Shown: positions 52,770 to 63,019, counted from the first letter of the stretch. The stretch is 64,000 bases of DNA from Gordonia namibiensis NBRC 108229 (GCF_000298235.1 NZ_BAHE01000002.1:186001-250000), one strand, 5' to 3'. Made by a program: numbers and translations. The notes: generated by a model not told the origin, from the letters alone.

Positions 52770-52789
52770 CAGTGGAAGGAAGAGTCGCC

Positions 52790-53266
52790 GTGCAAGCGGT
52801 TGTCATGGAGTGTCGTATCCGGGTCTGCGCATCGAAGAGTCGGGTGAGGAAGTTTCTCGATCAAGCGTCTTCACGCGCATTCAACGCTTTTCCGAAAACG
52901 GTGAAGTATTCGCTTGTCGTCGAGGATTCCGACTCCCGGCTCCTGCGTCGGCAGTGGCATCGAGAAAACGACGTCGACGACTTCGGCGTGCCGGTGGGCA
53001 AGGACATCTGCTTCGCCTTCGCGGATCCTTCGGGCCGGCTGACGGAGTCGAAGCTGGAGAGCCTGTCGCGGGACATTCTCGCCGACCTCGAGCTCGACCC
53101 CTGGGACTCGGATTCGGGAGTCGATTCGCCGCCGGGAGGAGCTGCGGAATCGGTGCCCTGGATTCTCACCCTCAGCACCGACCCGGACCACATCTCACGC
53201 GCAGAGATCGCGGCTCGCCACCCGATGCTCGAGCTCCGCGCAAGGTCCCTGATCGCGACGTCCTGA
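52790..53266 (+). CDS. hypothetical protein upstream of a GreA-like gene
   Basis: A 158-residue protein I do not recognise. GTG start with GGAAGGA 9 nt upstream. A basic N-terminus (MECRIRVCASKSRVRKFLDQ) is followed by a predicted alpha/beta middle (KYSLVVEDSDSRLLRRQWH, DICFAFADPSGRL) and a Gly/Pro-rich acidic linker; the last 40 residues read SVPWILTLSTDPDHISRAEIAARHP. Together with the next two genes it forms a co-directional cluster (gaps of 35 and 6 nt). No function can be given. Confidence 0.65.
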   Translation: MQAVVMECRIRVCASKSRVRKFLDQASSRAFNAFPKTVKYSLVVEDSDSRLLRRQWHRENDVDDFGVPVGKDICFAFADPSGRLTESKLESLSRDILADLELDPWDSDSGVDSPPGGAAESVPWILTLSTDPDHISRAEIAARHPMLELRARSLIATS

Positions 53267-53301
53267 CGCCGACATCTCGCCACCTAGTAGAGGAAGCAAC
53301 G

Positions 53302-53787
53302 ATGACCACCGCAGCACCTGTCCCGACAACGCCCCTGACCCGCGATGTGCTCGAGCGTCAGCTGGCCGCGGAGATTCGCGATCGAGCCGTCGTCAGTGCC
53401 GAGGTCCTCGATCATCGCGCCGCCGGCGATCTGGACAACAACGACGCCTACCATCGCGCCCTTGAGCGTCTCGAATCGCTCGACCGGCGTCTGGCGCAGC
53501 TGTACGCCGCGCTGTCCACGGCAGATGCCGAACCGTCAGCAGACGGCACCGTCCAGGTCGGTTCGGTCGTCACCGTTGTCTTCGATCACGATCCAGCCGA
53601 CGTCACCACCTTTCTGGTGGGAGCTCCGGAGCAGTACGCCCTGGTGGGTATGGACGTGTGTTCGCCCGACTCACCGCTCGGGCGTGCGGTGCTGGGCGCC
53701 GACGTCGGCGATGTCCGGACCTATCTGCTGCCGAACGGGCAGAAGAGCACGGTCGCGGTGAAAGACCACCGGATCGAGCTTCTCTGA
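53302..53787 (+). CDS. GreA/GreB-like transcription factor with altered tip
   Basis: A 161-residue protein with Gre-factor layout: an N-terminal coiled coil (about 10-75; LTRDVLERQLAAEIRDR ... YHRALERLESLDRRLAQLYAAL) and a C-terminal FKBP-like domain (VQVGSVVTVVF ... SPDSPLGRAVLGADVGDVRTYLLPNGQ). The tip motif reads GDLDNNDAY where GreA has GDLxENAEY: the first Asp is kept but the Glu is Asn. Cleavage activity may be weak or lost, as in Gfh-type inhibitors. It binds the RNA polymerase secondary channel by family knowledge. AGAGGAAG ribosome binding site. Confidence 0.82.
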   Translation: MTTAAPVPTTPLTRDVLERQLAAEIRDRAVVSAEVLDHRAAGDLDNNDAYHRALERLESLDRRLAQLYAALSTADAEPSADGTVQVGSVVTVVFDHDPADVTTFLVGAPEQYALVGMDVCSPDSPLGRAVLGADVGDVRTYLLPNGQKSTVAVKDHRIELL

Positions 53788-53793
53788 CGCAAC

Positions 53794-54441
53794 GTGGCGG
53801 TGCATCCGGGGTCGCGGTCGTCCGGCGGTGCCCCGGTGAGAGCCGTCGTCGGGTCGGCCGAGGTCCGGACGAGCCGGCCGCAGCCGCCGGCTCGTAACCC
53901 GACTGCGACAGCCGAGGTGGTCGTCATCGCCCGACCGGGCGCGCTGACCACCAGGCTGTGCCGAACCCTCCGGAACCGAGGGCTGAACATCGAGATCGTG
54001 GACCCCGGGTTTGGTGGGCCGAGGGTCCGCGACACCGTCCCGGAGCGACGGATGACGGCCGGGGCGAGGTCGTGTATCGCCGTGCTGGGTCGCGCACCTC
54101 GGCCGCGGCGCAGGTGGTGGGACTGGCGGGGCCGTCGACTCGAACGACGACAGGAGGACGAACTGATAGACGCGGTGTCGATCGCCGCGTCGAACGCCCG
54201 CAGGCTCGGATTGCTGGTGGTCGCCGAAGCATCGAGACCCGATGAGACCGAGATCGCACGAGAACGTGCCCGGCACGTCGCACGCGTCGCCGGCTACGAG
54301 GCAGCCGTCAACGGAAACGCTCTGACCTCCACTTTCTATCTCGTGATGAGCACGTCGGAGCGATCTGCCAGGAATCTCACGGCGATCGTCGCCTGGGCGC
54401 GGCGTCGGACTGATTCACACATGTTTCCTGTCGCTCGATAG
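53794..54441 (+). CDS. hypothetical protein, possible Rossmann-like fold
   Basis: Up to 215 residues, GTG start 6 nt after the GreA-like gene; a GTG at 53836 is an alternative. Not recognised. AEVVVIARPGALTTRLCRTLRNRGLNIEIVD looks like a beta-alpha-beta unit, a basic Trp/Arg-rich middle (RRRWWDWRGRRLERR) follows, and the end carries a helix-strand pattern (ARHVARVAGYEAAVNGNALTSTFYLVMS). Might bind a nucleotide or nucleic acid; inference only. Confidence 0.55.
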   Translation: MAVHPGSRSSGGAPVRAVVGSAEVRTSRPQPPARNPTATAEVVVIARPGALTTRLCRTLRNRGLNIEIVDPGFGGPRVRDTVPERRMTAGARSCIAVLGRAPRPRRRWWDWRGRRLERRQEDELIDAVSIAASNARRLGLLVVAEASRPDETEIARERARHVARVAGYEAAVNGNALTSTFYLVMSTSERSARNLTAIVAWARRRTDSHMFPVAR

Positions 54442-54459
54442 GCTGCGGGTTGGCGGTGA

Positions 54460-55863
<1,404 letters not shown>

Positions 55864-55872
55864 CCCCGGATC

Positions 55873-55915
55873 GGCCGCCGGTTCGCGAGCTCACCCGCGA
55901 ACCGGCGGCCTTTTT
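55873..55915 (+). terminator. intrinsic terminator of gdhA
   Basis: 15-bp perfect stem GGCCGCCGGTTCGCG / CGCGAACCGGCGGCC with an 8-nt loop and a TTTTT run, 10 nt after the gdhA stop. Confidence 0.93.
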
Positions 55916-56010
55916 CGTCGACGCTGTCGGCCGCGCGGACTATTGACACCTCGGTGACCACGGGTTTCACTGAGCCAACTCTCACAGGTCCGCGCGATTG
56001 GCAGGTCCCC

Positions 56011-56883
56011 ATGGATATCGAGGTCTCTCCCCGTCACCCGGGCGTGCCGCTGCGATCCGGACCCGTTGCCGTGGTCCTCGCAGTGGTTGCGGCGGTTGTT
56101 CTCACAGTCGGGATCGCTCCGAGAGCAGCGGCGGCCCCGGCGAGTCCAACCGGTTTCGATCTCCCGTTCTCGGGCGCCCCGGCCTTCGAGCGCGTCGCGC
56201 CACCCAAGCTCACCAACCCGGCGCAACTGAACCAGCCACTCGGTCTCGCGGCCGCCAATCGGGTGGCCGCCGCCATCGGCTTGTCGCCGAAAGACGCTCT
56301 GTCCGAACAGCAGTACCGTGCACTGCTGACCGGCGGCGGGGTCGGCGGCAGCCGTGATGCCGCGAAGATCATCGACGCCTGCCTGCTCATCCTGACCAAC
56401 ACCAGGGGTCGCCCGATGTTCAGCGACTCCGTCGTCGGCAGCTACGGCCTGTACGTGAACAAGCAGGGCATGCTGCAGAGTCCGGCGAATGCGAGTGCGC
56501 CGACGCGACAGGTCAATTCACTGATCGCCCCCGGCGGCTACGTCGGCACCTGGCTGCGGAACAACGGAGCGCTCGACACACTGGCCGCACTCTATCGGTC
56601 GGCGTACACCGTCGAAGTCCCGTTCGGATTTGTCGCGCAACAGATGTCGGGAACCGCGCAGTTGGTGACGAACACCAAGGCGGGAGCGACAAGCACCGTC
56701 GGGATGTCGATGGCTCCCCCGCTCTGGATCGTGAACTTTGCACTGCTCTACATCGTCAAGCCCTCACTCGCGGCCGCGATGCCCGCCTACTGGGCTCCCA
56801 TCCCGCCGCCGGTGGCCGCCGCGATCAAGGCGAGCCCCAACGGCCAGGTGCCTTACAGCAAGTACGCCTCGTACTTCCGGTGA
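56011..56883 (+). CDS. secreted protein of unknown function
   Basis: A 290-residue exported protein. Signal sequence about residues 17-45 (VAVVLAVVAAVVLTVGIAPRAAAAPA, read by eye in two parts), then a mature domain without recognised motifs: GGVGGSRDAAKIIDACLLILTNTRGRPMFSDSVVGSYGLYVNKQGML and IAPGGYVGTWLRNNGALDTLAALYRS. Of a kind common and uncharacterised in Gordonia/Rhodococcus relatives. The start could also be a GTG at 55954. Convergent with a TetR gene. Confidence 0.68.
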   Translation: MDIEVSPRHPGVPLRSGPVAVVLAVVAAVVLTVGIAPRAAAAPASPTGFDLPFSGAPAFERVAPPKLTNPAQLNQPLGLAAANRVAAAIGLSPKDALSEQQYRALLTGGGVGGSRDAAKIIDACLLILTNTRGRPMFSDSVVGSYGLYVNKQGMLQSPANASAPTRQVNSLIAPGGYVGTWLRNNGALDTLAALYRSAYTVEVPFGFVAQQMSGTAQLVTNTKAGATSTVGMSMAPPLWIVNFALLYIVKPSLAAAMPAYWAPIPPPVAAAIKASPNGQVPYSKYASYFR

Positions 56884-56924
56884 ATCACACGCCCGTACGA
56901 GAGTCGCGGTACGACGATAGGTAG

Positions 56925-57506
56925 TCAGTCCGTGGCAGGTGTGCACGCGATCGTGACGAGCGTTCCGGCGATCTCCCGACCTAGGGCCGACTTACGTAAC
57001 GGGTTGTCCCGCAGTCGCATCGCGAGTTCGCCGGTGACGACGACAAGGACCTGTTCGGCGAGGTGGTCCGGGTCCGGGCACGGCAAACGAGCGGCGAGGT
57101 CGCGCAAGGTGTCCCGCATGTAGTCGGTGTCTCGTGTGACGGCCTCGGCGATCTCGGCAGGCGGGTCGGACATCTCGGCCGCGGTGCCGAGGAACGCGCA
57201 CCATCGCGCGCCGTCCGGTCGTGCGGCGAACTCGTCGATGGCGTCGAAGATGGCGAGGAGCCGGCCCTCGTCGTCGGTCGCGGCGGCGATCGCATTCCCC
57301 CATGCCTCGCGCCACCGTGCGTGGCGTCGTTCGAGCGAGGCGGCGACGAGCGCCTCCTTGCTGCGGTAGCCCCGGTACAGCGTCGCGGCCGACACGCCCG
57401 CACGCGCGAGGATGGCGTCGACCGGCGTCGTCTCGATGCCGCGCGAGAACACCAGGTCATCAACTGCGTCGAGCAGTTTTTCCTCTGAGCTCTTGCGCAT
57501 CCCCAT
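56925..57506 (-). CDS. TetR-family regulator
   Basis: A 193-residue regulator. HTH: LLDAVDDLVFSRGIETTPVDAILARAGVSAATLYRGYRSKEALVAASL (helices 1-4 by eye). The C-terminal domain has EFAARPDGARWCAFLGTAAEM. Divergent from an MFS gene, 24 bp apart, with an operator-like palindrome overlapping the MFS start, so it almost certainly controls that transporter. Confidence 0.92.
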   Translation of the reverse strand: MGMRKSSEEKLLDAVDDLVFSRGIETTPVDAILARAGVSAATLYRGYRSKEALVAASLERRHARWREAWGNAIAAATDDEGRLLAIFDAIDEFAARPDGARWCAFLGTAAEMSDPPAEIAEAVTRDTDYMRDTLRDLAARLPCPDPDHLAEQVLVVVTGELAMRLRDNPLRKSALGREIAGTLVTIACTPATD

Positions 57507-57517
57507 GGTCGTCAGCC

Positions 57518-57545
57518 TAGTATCGAAAATATGAAACGCACGTTT
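57518..57545 (+). promoter_or_regulatory. -10 box and TetR operator at the MFS start (probably leaderless)
   Basis: TAGTAT (57518-57523) is a good -10 box only 7 nt before the ATG of the MFS gene, so the mRNA should start at the ATG. AAACG-CA-CGTTT (57534-57545), a palindrome, lies inside the first codons, with CGAAAA/TTTTCG words around it. A bound TetR here would block both divergent genes. Confidence 0.5.
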
Positions 57546-58823
57546 TCGTTTGGTTCGGAGCGCGAGGGGTTGGTCGTGGTGACCGGCATAGCGTTCATCG
57601 CGGCGACCTACGGACTCGTGCGCCTCGCGTACGGGCTGTTCCTGCCCGACATCCAGACAGATCTGGCCCTCGACTCGGCCCGGGCGGGATACATTTCCGC
57701 AGGGTCGTCACTGGTCTATTGCCTTGCCGCGCTGTGCGGTTTCCTGTTCGGGCGACGGTGCCCACGTATGTTGATCGTCGTCGCCACGGCGACTGCGGCC
57801 GGCGGCGTCTGGGGCATGGCCGCGGCCGCGAATCTGGTCGTCTTCGGCATCTCCGCCGTGATCGCCTCGGTGGGGGCCGGACTGGCGTCACCGGCGATGG
57901 TGAGTGTCGTCAGGCGCAATCTCCCCGCCGAACGTATCGACCGGGGCCAGTCCATGGTCAACTCCGGCACCGGCCCCGGCCTCGTCGGCGCCGGCCTGCT
58001 GGCCCTGCTCTTCCTTCCCGGGTGGCGGCTGACCTGGGCGGTCATCGGCGGGATCACCGTGTTCATCACGATCGCTCTCCTGACGGCCGACCGGCCCGGT
58101 TCGGCCGATCGGGATGAGCAACGAGATGCCCTGTCCGTCGACTGGGTCCGTCGTCACCGAACGGCTCTGACCGCCGCGGTCCTGTTGGGTGTGGCGTCGA
58201 GCGCCATGTGGACCTACGGCCGCGCGATCCTCGTCGACACCGGCGGCTCGTCGCAGCGCGGCACGATCGTCGCGTGGATCATGATCGGGGTCGGCGGCGC
58301 AGCCGTGGCCGGATCCGCGATCCCGCTGGCGAAGTGGACCGCGACGTGCGCGTGGATCCTCAGCTGCTCGACGATGACGGTCGGCATCCTCCTCGTCGCT
58401 ACGGCTCCGGGACAGATGGTGGTCGCGCTCGTCGGATGCCTGTTCTTCGGGTGGGGATTCACCTCGTCGACGTCGGCACTCATCGCCTGGACCTCGGCCA
58501 TCGACGCCACTCGGTCCGCAGCAGGCACCGCACTGTTGTTCATCGCGTTGATGTTCGGGCAGGCCGTGGGTGCCACCGCCCTCGGCGCGATCATCACCGC
58601 TGCGAGTTACGCCGTCGCATTCGTGGTGGCCGCGGCGATCGCGGCGCTGTCGATCGCCGTGTCGACTCTCGAACGGACAGTCCGCCGAGCAGATGCCGAG
58701 GAGGCGGATGCGATGGTCGAGCCGGGGCGCGCGCCGTCAGACGAACCAGGACAACAGCTTTCCGCGGGACCAGCACCGACCGAGCGCGTCGCCGGCGACC
58801 TCGGAGTGCAGCCGTGTCGTTGA
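57531..58823 (+). CDS. MFS transporter (YbfB/YjiJ-type)
   Basis: A 430-residue major-facilitator protein with 12 hydrophobic segments. TYGLVRLAYGLFLPDIQTDLAL at TM1-loop and the GFLFGRRCPR loop-2/3 region fit the YbfB/YjiJ family. Substrate unknown; drug or aromatic-acid efflux are usual guesses. A hydrophilic tail of 45 residues is appended at the C-terminus and overlaps the end of the convergent DUF2332 gene by 87 bp. ATG coincides with the probable transcription start. Confidence 0.88.
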   Translation: MKRTFSFGSEREGLVVVTGIAFIAATYGLVRLAYGLFLPDIQTDLALDSARAGYISAGSSLVYCLAALCGFLFGRRCPRMLIVVATATAAGGVWGMAAAANLVVFGISAVIASVGAGLASPAMVSVVRRNLPAERIDRGQSMVNSGTGPGLVGAGLLALLFLPGWRLTWAVIGGITVFITIALLTADRPGSADRDEQRDALSVDWVRRHRTALTAAVLLGVASSAMWTYGRAILVDTGGSSQRGTIVAWIMIGVGGAAVAGSAIPLAKWTATCAWILSCSTMTVGILLVATAPGQMVVALVGCLFFGWGFTSSTSALIAWTSAIDATRSAAGTALLFIALMFGQAVGATALGAIITAASYAVAFVVAAAIAALSIAVSTLERTVRRADAEEADAMVEPGRAPSDEPGQQLSAGPAPTERVAGDLGVQPCR

Positions 58824-59486
58824 CGGTTCGAAGACGGTGACGCCGATGATGCTGTGCCCCGACGCCGGACGGTCCCCGAGAGTCGGAATGGTGGGTGCGA
58901 CGCCGACTCCCTCTACGGACACCCACGCAACTTTCCGTGCGGCGGAGGTCTCCCCCATCGCATGAACGAAGCGGCGTCGCCTCTCCGGCGGGAACCGCGA
59001 CAGCGACCACGTCGTGAGGATGACGGGCAGAGCACGATCCGGGACACTCGTGACCGCCTCCGGAAGTACGGAAATCGGATCTCCCGAGATACGTTCCGGC
59101 GAAATCACTTTCGCCAGATCGATCTCGGCGTCGAGAACAGACCCGTCCGCGACGGCCCGCCGAATCCGGTCACGGCCGCCGGGGTCTCGAACGTCGAGCG
59201 GCGCACGGTCGAGGATCATTCGTACATCGACCTCCGGCAGCGGTGTCCTCGGTACTCGACCGTCACCCACCACCGAGCAGTCCACCTGCACCGGCGACGA
59301 TGCATCGCCCAGATGCTGGTCGCCGCCGTAGGAGATCCCCACACGGTCGACGATGAGATTGAGTCCGAGGGGCCGTCCGACGTCGATCAGGCCGAGGTAC
59401 TCGGCGTCGAGGCGCCGGGCAACCTCCGCGATGGCGGGATAGAGCACTGCATACCGACCCGCGTGGTCCTCAGACCGCCTGAGCAC
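58737..59486 (-). pseudogene. N-terminally truncated DUF2332 protein
   Basis: 249 codons that match the middle and C-terminal part of DUF2332 proteins (RSEDHAGRYAVLYPAIAEVARR, LIDVGRPLGLNLIVDRVGISYGG, GDASSPVQVDCSVVGDGRVP). The family is normally about 330 residues long, and the conserved R-S/T-x-E box usually sits near residue 90. Here it is at residue 3, so about 85 residues are missing. The AlkD-like gene ends just 3 nt upstream and is complete. A GTG could still start the fragment, but it is most likely a remnant. Its end overlaps the MFS gene. Confidence 0.6.
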
Positions 59487-59489
59487 GCC

Positions 59490-60173
59490 TCAGGCCTCCT
59501 GCCGTGCGACCATCTCCGTGATCCAGACCGGCGCGTACGGCGAGATGCATCCCGGCGATGTCGGGTAGTCCTCGAGCACCCTTAGTCGCTCGCCGATTCC
59601 GATTGCGCGAGTGCGGTGTTCGGGATGCTCGATGCCGATCGTCGCCAGGCAGGTGTTCATCGCCCACTGCAGGCGTGCGGGGGCGTCCTTCATGCCGGCC
59701 TCAATGGTGTCGAGCAGCTCGGCGAGGTCGAGACCGTCGGGATTCTTGGCCACCCGCTCGGTCGTGAGGGCCCATCCGGCGCTCAGCGCCGCCTCGTCGG
59801 CGTCGTCCATCCACGCGAGGCGCAGCTCCTCCTTGTGCCCGTTCTTCTTCACCACGTAGTTGACCAGCCAGTCGTGCACCTTGGGGCGTGCGGCTTCGCG
59901 GACCATCGTGTCGAGCTGCGCGGCATCGAAGGCCTTCGGTCGACAGATCAGCAGCGCGACCAGCCGGGCCGCGGTGTCGCCGGTGGCCCACAGCGCGAGT
60001 GCCAGATCGTGCTGGGTCTTGAGTCGCTTGGCGACAGCCCGCAGCTTGGTCAGGTTCACCCCGTGGTCGTCCCCGTGTTTTTCGTTGACCGCACGAATCC
60101 TCGGGTCCTCGAGCTCGGCCAGCTCGGCGAGTACCTCTGCGACAGTCGCATCCAGGTCGGTACCGCTCGTCAT
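59490..60173 (-). CDS. DNA-alkylation-repair (AlkD/HEAT-like) protein
   Basis: A 227-residue all-helical protein of the AlkD-like HEAT fold: LTKLRAVAKRLKTQHDLALALWATGDTAARLVALLICRP, VHDWLVNYVVKK, LAWMDDADEAALSAGWALTTERV. AlkD enzymes remove bulky cationic alkyl bases, but this subfamily has not been proven to; some members have no glycosylase activity. The ATG of MTSGTDLD fits well; a longer frame upstream is not protein-like. Divergent from the PhoD-like gene. Confidence 0.78.
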   Translation of the reverse strand: MTSGTDLDATVAEVLAELAELEDPRIRAVNEKHGDDHGVNLTKLRAVAKRLKTQHDLALALWATGDTAARLVALLICRPKAFDAAQLDTMVREAARPKVHDWLVNYVVKKNGHKEELRLAWMDDADEAALSAGWALTTERVAKNPDGLDLAELLDTIEAGMKDAPARLQWAMNTCLATIGIEHPEHRTRAIGIGERLRVLEDYPTSPGCISPYAPVWITEMVARQEA

Positions 60174-60300
60174 CGATCTCCACCTCGTCCTCGCCCCGGT
60201 ACGTCCGTTCGTCAGCCTACGACGCCCACTCAGGACCTGATCCCGGTCCACGTCAGCGGAGACCGCCACGATCGAGGGCCGCGCGGCATACGCTGGGGCA

Positions 60301-61956
60301 ATGGCCTTGGTACTCGGACCGATTCTGCGGCACGTCGACGAGACATCTGCGCTGGTATGGGTCCAGACCGAGGCCCCGGCCGAGGTCGAGATCCTCGGGA
60401 GCCGGGCGCGCACCTTCGAGGTGCTCGGAAACCACTACGCCCTGGTCGAGATCACCGGACTCATTCCGGACACGACGATCGAGTACACGGTGACCGTCGA
60501 CGGTTCCCGGGCGTGGCCCCTGCCGAGTTCGACCTTCCCGCCCAGCGTCATCCGCACCCGGGGTCCGGCGTCCGCCCATCATCACCGGTTCGTCTTCGGG
60601 TCCTGTCGATACCCCCGGGCCGAGGACCCCAGGATCGACCGGAAACTCGGCGTCGACGCGTTGGATTGCTACGCCGTCCGCATGCGCCGTCTGCCGGTCG
60701 CGGCGTGGCCGGACACGCTCATACTGCTCGGCGATCAGGTCTATGCCGACGAGCTGACCCCACAGGTCAAGGAGAAACTCGAGGCGACCAGAACCGCGAC
60801 CAACGGCCCGTCCGACGAGGTGGTGAGCTTTCAGGAGTACGAAGGTCTCTACCGGCACACCTGGGGCGACCCGGAGATCCGTTGGATTCTGTCCACCGTC
60901 CCCACCGCGATGATCTTCGACGATCACGACATCCGCGACGACTGGAACACCTCGGACACCTGGCGCCGCGAGATGGAGAGCGAACCGTGGTGGCGGGACC
61001 GGATCCGGGCCGGACTCGCGTCGTACTGGGTGTACCAGCACCTGGGCAACCTGTCGCCTGCCGAGCTGGCCGCCTACGAGGACTACCGCGCAGTGAAGGA
61101 CATCGACGGGGATTGCTGGCCGTATCTGGTCGACCTCGCCGACCGTGCCGACGCCGAAACCGACGGGGTCAAGGGGATCCGGTTCAGCTTTCGCTGGGAC
61201 CTCGGTGCGAGCAGACTGACGATGATCGACTCCCGCAACGGCCGCATCCTCGCCGGCGGCGCACGAAAGATGGTGAGCGACGACGAATTCGACTGGGTCG
61301 AGCGTCAGGTGAACGACGACATCGAGTCGGTGGACCACCTGGTGCTCGGGTCGTCGTTGCCGTGGTTGCTCCCGCCCGTCCTGAGCGACGTCGAGACCCT
61401 CGACGAGATCGGGGCCCGGCACGACGGCTGGGTCGGCACACTGGCCGAGAAGGTCCGGCAGGGCGCCGATCTGGAACACTGGCCGGCCTTCTTCGATTCC
61501 TTCACCCGATTGAGTCGGATCATCAGCGATGTCGCCCGGCTCGGCACCGAGACGACCGGACCGGCGACGGTCAGTGTCTTGTCGGGCGACGTCCACCACA
61601 GCTACGCCGCACGAGCCGAATTCGACGAACCCACGAGCGCGACCGTGTTCCAACTGGTGTGCTCGCCGGTGCACAACGCCATTCCCCCGTACATGAAATC
61701 TGTGTTCCGCCTCGGCTGGTCGCCGCGCATCGCGCGGGTCGTCCGACGCTGGGCGAGCTTCCGCGGTTCACCGAAGCTCCCGGTCCGATGGCACAGCGAG
61801 GTGGGCCCGCTGTTCGGCAACACCATCGCGTCCCTGATCGTCGACGGCCGGGACGCGCGGGTCACCTTCGAGCAGCCCGATCTGAACGGCACCCTTCGTC
61901 TGGCGAGCGACCTGCCGCTGACGGGCCGGGAATCGGTAGAGAACGTGGGGACATAG
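60301..61956 (+). CDS. PhoD-like phosphodiesterase/alkaline phosphatase, cytoplasmic form
   Basis: A 551-residue metallophosphatase. An N-terminal fibronectin-like domain (LGPILRHVDETSALVWVQTEAPAEVE) precedes the metal-binding core: FGSCRYPR, LLGDQVYAD, FDDHDIRDDWN and LSGDVHHSY. No signal peptide is visible, unlike the Tat-exported PhoD of Bacillus. It is expected to hydrolyse phosphodiesters with Fe/Ca. Stand-alone gene. Confidence 0.88.
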   Translation: MALVLGPILRHVDETSALVWVQTEAPAEVEILGSRARTFEVLGNHYALVEITGLIPDTTIEYTVTVDGSRAWPLPSSTFPPSVIRTRGPASAHHHRFVFGSCRYPRAEDPRIDRKLGVDALDCYAVRMRRLPVAAWPDTLILLGDQVYADELTPQVKEKLEATRTATNGPSDEVVSFQEYEGLYRHTWGDPEIRWILSTVPTAMIFDDHDIRDDWNTSDTWRREMESEPWWRDRIRAGLASYWVYQHLGNLSPAELAAYEDYRAVKDIDGDCWPYLVDLADRADAETDGVKGIRFSFRWDLGASRLTMIDSRNGRILAGGARKMVSDDEFDWVERQVNDDIESVDHLVLGSSLPWLLPPVLSDVETLDEIGARHDGWVGTLAEKVRQGADLEHWPAFFDSFTRLSRIISDVARLGTETTGPATVSVLSGDVHHSYAARAEFDEPTSATVFQLVCSPVHNAIPPYMKSVFRLGWSPRIARVVRRWASFRGSPKLPVRWHSEVGPLFGNTIASLIVDGRDARVTFEQPDLNGTLRLASDLPLTGRESVENVGT

Positions 61957-61981
61957 CGCCGTCGTTCTCTACGAAATGCGG

Positions 61982-62419
61982 TCAGTCCAAGCAGAATTCG
62001 TTGCCCTCGGGGTCCAGCATGACGATGTGCCCGGCGCCGAGCGGAGGTGCGGGCTCGACGCGCCGGACCCGTCTCGCTCCCAGCGCGACGAGTCGTGCCG
62101 CCTCGGCCTCGTGGGAAGCCATGCGGTCGTCACCGGCGAGGCCCGGAGCCGCCCGGATGTCGAGGTGTACCCGGTTCTTCGCGGTCTTGCCCTCCGGCAC
62201 GCGCTGGAAGAAGATCCGCGGACCGCGACCGTCGGGGTCGACCACCGCCGACGCATCGTTCCGGCGTTCCTCCGGTACGCCCATCGCCTCCAGCGCAGCG
62301 TCCCAGGTGTCGAATCCTGCGGGCGGCGCCTGGATCCGGTAGCCGAGCACCTCGGCCCAGAACGCGGCGAGGGCCGCGGGATCAGCACAGTCGAACGTCA
62401 CCTGGATCTCTCTGCTCAT
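61982..62419 (-). CDS. VOC-family (glyoxalase/bleomycin-resistance-like) protein
   Basis: A 145-residue protein of the actinobacterial VOC_6 type: IQVTFDCADPAALAAFWAEVLGYRIQAPP at the start and GHIVMLDPEGNEFCLD at the end, with PEGKTAKNRVHLDIRA in the middle. Role unknown. The start at the ATG has GGAGGT right before it, closer than normal; no better start is visible. Confidence 0.85.
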   Translation of the reverse strand: MSREIQVTFDCADPAALAAFWAEVLGYRIQAPPAGFDTWDAALEAMGVPEERRNDASAVVDPDGRGPRIFFQRVPEGKTAKNRVHLDIRAAPGLAGDDRMASHEAEAARLVALGARRVRRVEPAPPLGAGHIVMLDPEGNEFCLD

Positions 62420-62482
62420 ACCTCCACTGTGGCCCTCGATGAGGACAGCCACGGTCCTCATCGCAAAGAAACTCTGCGGCGG

Positions 62483-62914
62483 TCAGCGAAGCCGTTCGCC
62501 GTACACGCGTCTGACCGCCATCACCATCAGCACGCGACGATCCGACACCATCACGCTGCGGTACTCGTCCCAGTCCGGGTGCTCGCCGGCGGCCTTCCGG
62601 TAGTAGTCGACGAGTGCCTCCACCTCGGGGCCGCGGGGATCGGCGCTCGGACCGATCAGCGTGACGTCCCCTTCTGCGGTCGCCCAGGTGTACCGGTCGG
62701 GCCCGGTCACCTCGAGCGCCGCGCGCGGATCACGGCGTAGGTTGACCGTCTTGGCGCGCCCCTCGGTCATCGACACGTAGATGGTGTCCGCGTCGCGGTC
62801 GTAGAACGGGGTCACCGGCGACAGTTGCGGAAGGCCGGAGGACTTGATGGTGGCGAGAACGCCGAGACGTGCTTCGGCGAGAAGGTCGCGCGGGTCGTAC
62901 TCAGAGGTGGTCAT
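62483..62914 (-). CDS. PPOX-class FMN/F420-binding protein
   Basis: A 143-residue split-barrel protein: LAEARLGVLATIKSSGLPQLSPVTPFYDRDADTIYVSM, the RAKTVNLRRDPRAALEV block and VDYYRKAAGEHPDWDEYRSVMVSDRRVLM (C-terminal helix-strand) are characteristic of the F420-dependent TIGR03618-type PPOX proteins. It may reduce a small molecule with F420H2 or FMN. Divergent from a DMT-type permease gene, 105 bp apart. Confidence 0.88.
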   Translation of the reverse strand: MTTSEYDPRDLLAEARLGVLATIKSSGLPQLSPVTPFYDRDADTIYVSMTEGRAKTVNLRRDPRAALEVTGPDRYTWATAEGDVTLIGPSADPRGPEVEALVDYYRKAAGEHPDWDEYRSVMVSDRRVLMVMAVRRVYGERLR

Positions 62915-63019
62915 GATCTGGGCAACTGCCCGCGGTCAGCGACTATTCCGGCGCGGCGGCCGCACCGGACCGGGCGCGGAAACCGGGCATCGGGCCACGA
63001 GGACCTATACCTTCATACG

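Larger units (their letters stand above)
52415..52789. other. 375-bp gene-poor region with two tandem terminator-like hairpins
   Basis: No gene is visible. It has unusual A/T-rich stretches (AAAAAATAAAAG near 52590, TTTTATATTTTTTT near 52720). On the + strand two intrinsic-terminator-like elements sit close together just before the next gene (see separate entries). The region may carry a short leader RNA. Confidence 0.45.

Noticed and set aside
59616..62342. Long open frame of over 900 codons on the + strand across the AlkD-like, PhoD-like and VOC genes
   Set aside because: Composition is Arg/Gly/Pro-rich and it is out of frame with three clearly recognisable proteins; a GC-rich shadow.
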